The notes beneath the pieces were generated by a model, which saw only the letters and a list, made by a program, of their open reading frames with translations, had not been told where the DNA came from and did no database searches. Shown here piece after piece: positions 61,085-64,000 of a DNA stretch of 64,000 bases (position 1 is the stretch's first letter; each line of letters opens with the position of its first letter). The position numbers and the translations under genes were made by a program. Source of the DNA: Bacteroidales bacterium (GTDB lineage: Bacteria > Bacteroidota > Bacteroidia > Bacteroidales > VadinHA17); assembly GCA_003157015.1 (NCBI GenBank), contig PMIJ01000211.1, forward strand, positions 1 to 64,000. Direction: 5' to 3'.

Positions 61085-62119
61085 TTATTTTTCAGTATCC
61101 CTTCCGGAAATATATTTTCTCCATTTCTCAATTATCTGTACCATATCATCCGGGAGATCCGAATCAAAGAAGAGTCTCTCACCAGTTACGGGATGATTGA
61201 ATGCAAGCGATTTAGCATGCAATGCCTGACGGGGCAAAATTTTAAAACAATTTTTAACAAATTGATGGTATTTGGTGAACGTTGTGCCTTTAAGTATCTG
61301 ATTCCCTCCATACTCCTCATCATTAAACAGTGGATGTTTTATATGACTGAAATGAACACGGATCTGATGAGTCCTTCCGGTTTCAAGTTTGCATTCTATA
61401 AGTGAAATATAACCGAGATTCTCCAGTACCTTGTAATGCGTTATTGCAGTCTTCCCTTCAGATTCATCCTTAAATACCTGCATAATCTTTCTGTCTTTGA
61501 TGCTTCTTCCTACATTCCCGATTATAGTTCCTTCGGCCTGATCGGGAATTCCCCAAATCAATGCATTATATCTTCTGTCAGTGGTCCTGTCATAAAACTG
61601 TTTTGAGAGTCTGTTAAGCGCATATTCATTCTTTGCAATAACAAGGATCCCTGAAGTGTTTTTATCTAACCGGTGTACCAGTCCCGGCCTGCTTTCCCCG
61701 GTATTAAAAAGGGGTAGATCCCTGAAGTGCCACATCAGAGCGTTGACAAGTGTTCCTGTATAATTACCGTAAGCAGGATGAACAACCATTCCAGGTTCTT
61801 TATTAACAACCAGAACATCGTCATCTTCGTAAACAATGTTCAGAGGAATATTTTCTGGGATAAGCTCAATCTCTCTCGGAGGCGTTGGCAGAACGACCTG
61901 TACAATATCGCCGGGTTTGATCCTGTAGTTTGGTTTAACTGCATTGTTATTTACAAGAATATTTCCTGCATTGGCAGCATTTTGAATACGTGTCCTCGAG
62001 GAATTTTCGAGCCTGTCCGACAGGAATTTATCAATCCTCAGAAGAGATTGTCCAGGATCCGCTTTAAACCGGTAATGTTCAAAAAGCTCTTGCTGATCGG
62101 TTAATTCTTCTTCTTCCAT
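61085..62119 (-). CDS. rluD: Ribosomal large subunit pseudouridine synthase, RluD-like
   Basis: 344 residues. An N-terminal S4 RNA-binding domain (about 20-85, RIDKFLSDRLENSSRTRIQ) is followed by the RluA-family catalytic domain. The catalytic Asp is in RPGLVHRLDKNTSGILVIAKN; GRTHQIRVHFSHI and HPVTGERLFFDSDLP are standard. It modifies uridines in 23S rRNA helix 69 if it follows E. coli RluD. It starts nine bases after the stop of the type IX secreted protein gene on the same strand, so the two may share a transcript. Confidence 0.94.
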   Translation of the reverse strand: MEEEELTDQQELFEHYRFKADPGQSLLRIDKFLSDRLENSSRTRIQNAANAGNILVNNNAVKPNYRIKPGDIVQVVLPTPPREIELIPENIPLNIVYEDDDVLVVNKEPGMVVHPAYGNYTGTLVNALMWHFRDLPLFNTGESRPGLVHRLDKNTSGILVIAKNEYALNRLSKQFYDRTTDRRYNALIWGIPDQAEGTIIGNVGRSIKDRKIMQVFKDESEGKTAITHYKVLENLGYISLIECKLETGRTHQIRVHFSHIKHPLFNDEEYGGNQILKGTTFTKYHQFVKNCFKILPRQALHAKSLAFNHPVTGERLFFDSDLPDDMVQIIEKWRKYISGRDTEK

Positions 62120-62128
62120 TTTTTGAAA

Positions 62129-63985
62129 TTACCTTGATTTAATAAAACGGTTATAACCGTTAGGACTTCCATTTATATTTATAACCAGAAAATACATACC
62201 ATCTTTAAGTGAAGATATATCTACCTTATTATTGAAAAGAACTCTTATGAGTTCATGACCATTCAGGTCGGTTATTGTTATAAATGATGATTGTGACAAT
62301 TGAAGATCTCCAGGATCAATATTGATGTAATCGCTGGCCGGATTTGGCCATATATTCAAAAGACTTTTATTCTTTACAGGAATATCATGTACCGATGTAA
62401 CTAAAAGAGGGGACCCAACAACCGGCCTTATCATAATACTTCCGGGTACCTGAGACTGACTCCACTGACCGTTCAGCCAATATAATTGCCTCCCGGCATT
62501 TGGAGTATTAACATCATAACCCGCATTTAAAAAAGTCTCGGAAGTCTGTCTCCATCCTACATAAAATACACCGTTAACCGGAACCCCTTCAGGAATAGAA
62601 TAACTGTAAAACCCATTTATCACTTTCCCCTGTTCAACCATGACATTTGTCCGGGTATAAATCATATTGCCTGGAATTCCGTTGTTGTCGTCCCATACTG
62701 CAAGATCAAATGCTCTCAGATTAGCATGCTGATAACTATCGTTGAAGCATATTTGTATAGCTCTCAGAGTATCGGGCATGTAAGATTCGAATTTGTAAGC
62801 TACCATAGCATTTCTTGAACCGAGTCCGTTTATCCCATATCCTGCTTCAGAGGTGCCGTCGTCGAAAGCAAAATAGTTTTTAAAAACCTGGTAATAAATT
62901 AAGGTGTCGTTTCCCTTTGGATCAAAATTATCTGTTTTAAGATATGAGGTAATCCTGAACAGTGCTGAATCATTATTGTTGCTGGTGAAGGTATATACAA
63001 GATTGGCATTATAGTCAACACTTGTAAGCGGGGCAATATTTGTTGCCCCTGCAGAGAATGCATCGGCAAGTGAATTTTTATAAACATCCCAGATTTCAAA
63101 ATTGCGGGTAACATTCCTTGTTATCGTATCGTTATTCCGGTAATGAACAAGTATTGAAGAACCCATTTCCTGCAGATAGACCTGAAGGAATTGTTTCCAG
63201 GGCATCGCTTCATGACTTTTTAGTAAAGATCGAACCGGAAGGGTCATTGCTACATCAGCAAATACTGTATCTGCAGCATTTCTGTTTTTGTTGAGCAGAA
63301 CATAATCCAGGTTCCATATGTCACAATTCCCAACTATTGATGGATCAACAAGGTTAGGACTCAGATTAGCATAATTCACGAAACGGAACTGGAAGCCTTT
63401 TTGAAGGAAGCGGTCCTGATTTATTTGGATAATTGTCGTTTTGAATCTCTGGTCAAGACTTCCTTCGGCTTTCCAGATCGAATACCATTTTTGTTCCAGA
63501 GGTGCGTAGAACTGAAGAGTGAGGCTGTCATTTGCTCCGGGCGGGTCGCCTAGACCGCCTGCCTGATAAAGAAAGCTTAGCCAGACATTATCTGATGACG
63601 TATAATTTAAATTTATTGGCTGCGAAGTAAGATGATCAGCTTCAAAAACATCTGAGGATGCATTTGAATACAACCTTCCAGTGCTGTCCAAAGCATCGAA
63701 GGTGGCTATACCGGCAGTGATTTGCCGGTCTGAGTAAGTATTATTTATAAATACATAGTCGTCGGTCCAATACCTTGTATCGGGGAATATTGAACGTCCT
63801 GAGAAATCATCAAAAAAAGGAAGTGCAAGTGTGTCAGCTGAAGCCAACCCTTTGCTCTCTCTCCGTTTTTCTGTACTGTGAGTAATTCTGTAATTAGATT
63901 GAAGGCCGGTTATTATTTCCTGAGCAGGAGTGTTAATGAGGAAAACACCAAGAAAAATTCCGTATAGAATTATCCTTTTAAACAT
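62129..63985 (-). CDS. Type IX secretion substrate with C-terminal sorting domain
   Basis: 618 residues with a signal peptide (about 1-21, ending TPAQ). The last 80 residues are a type A sorting domain (Por_Secre_tail): LLNIWPNPASDYINI, ITDLNGHELIRV and SSLKDGMYFLVININ. The body begins LPFFDDFSGRSIFPDTRYW, a pattern common in large Bacteroidota surface proteins; a beta-sandwich region lies about 40-260, followed by FNDSYQHANLRAFDLAVWDDN, which resembles a carbohydrate-binding-like fold. No catalytic motif is seen. It is probably exported to the cell surface by type IX secretion. It ends 9 bases before rluD. Confidence 0.85.
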   Translation of the reverse strand: MFKRIILYGIFLGVFLINTPAQEIITGLQSNYRITHSTEKRRESKGLASADTLALPFFDDFSGRSIFPDTRYWTDDYVFINNTYSDRQITAGIATFDALDSTGRLYSNASSDVFEADHLTSQPINLNYTSSDNVWLSFLYQAGGLGDPPGANDSLTLQFYAPLEQKWYSIWKAEGSLDQRFKTTIIQINQDRFLQKGFQFRFVNYANLSPNLVDPSIVGNCDIWNLDYVLLNKNRNAADTVFADVAMTLPVRSLLKSHEAMPWKQFLQVYLQEMGSSILVHYRNNDTITRNVTRNFEIWDVYKNSLADAFSAGATNIAPLTSVDYNANLVYTFTSNNNDSALFRITSYLKTDNFDPKGNDTLIYYQVFKNYFAFDDGTSEAGYGINGLGSRNAMVAYKFESYMPDTLRAIQICFNDSYQHANLRAFDLAVWDDNNGIPGNMIYTRTNVMVEQGKVINGFYSYSIPEGVPVNGVFYVGWRQTSETFLNAGYDVNTPNAGRQLYWLNGQWSQSQVPGSIMIRPVVGSPLLVTSVHDIPVKNKSLLNIWPNPASDYINIDPGDLQLSQSSFITITDLNGHELIRVLFNNKVDISSLKDGMYFLVININGSPNGYNRFIKSR

Positions 63986-64000
63986 CCCGGTTAATTAGTC

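Noticed and set aside
60811-61131. Proline-rich ORF on the minus strand
   Set aside because: It is the antisense of the glycine-rich tail of the TPM protein; low complexity creates the open frame.

Overview
The window reads as chromosome of an anaerobic Bacteroidota, most likely a Bacteroidales or Marinilabiliales-type lineage. The signs are a serine palmitoyltransferase of the Bacteroides sphingolipid type, a C-terminal type IX secretion sorting domain, many lipoprotein signals on carbohydrate-active enzymes, a Nudix-type arabinose regulator, TAnnTTTG promoter boxes and AT-rich intergenic DNA. I see no tRNA, rRNA, CRISPR array, transposase, integrase or SusC/SusD pair. Two genes carry single-base frameshifts, which could be real decay or errors in a metagenome-type assembly.

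Layout. 1-1117 is the 3' part of a GH127-like beta-L-arabinofuranosidase. 1185-3310 (minus) holds an SDR oxidoreductase and serine palmitoyltransferase. 3761-6300 is a two-gene metal transport operon: a soluble PRC-barrel/MgtE-N/CBS protein followed by an Nramp-family transporter with a changed metal site. 6571-7407 is an acyltransferase. 7575-19756 is an L-arabinose/arabinan cluster: sodium:solute symporter, araA, Nudix-like regulator (araR), araD, araB, GH51, GH127 and a beta-helix protein. A palindromic candidate operator overlaps the promoter region in front of the symporter.

19843-37232 is a long co-directional run for mannoside and hemicellulose use. It begins with a chorismatase/RidA-like protein, mannosylglucose phosphorylase (GH130), a GPH-type symporter and a mannobiose/cellobiose 2-epimerase. 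It continues with a frameshifted GH2, GH9, an acetylesterase, a lipoprotein mutarotase, a Tat-exported Gfo/Idh oxidoreductase and GH3. GH27 (minus) closes it convergently. The logic is outer-surface and periplasmic trimming, uptake of disaccharides, then epimerisation and phosphorolysis in the cytoplasm.

38772-64000 is mixed: an amino-acid permease, an RsmF-like methyltransferase, an anaerobic sulfatase-maturase-like radical SAM enzyme, a dienelactone hydrolase, a mobA remnant, a second GH2, a frameshifted serine hydrolase, a DUF3267 membrane protein, DUF4294, thpR, pcm, a metallo-hydrolase, gcvP, a lipoprotein oxidoreductase, ddl, LemA with two TPM proteins, rluD and a type IX secreted protein.

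The intergenic space is rich in palindromic repeats of at least four families. One 29-bp type has a copy inside the coding sequence of the GH127 gene. The most unusual points are the chorismatase-like gene heading the mannosylglucose operon, the MgtE-like regulator plus altered Nramp with a possible Shine-Dalgarno-sequestering leader, the palindrome inserted in frame in GH127, and a three-copy 130-170 bp structured repeat.
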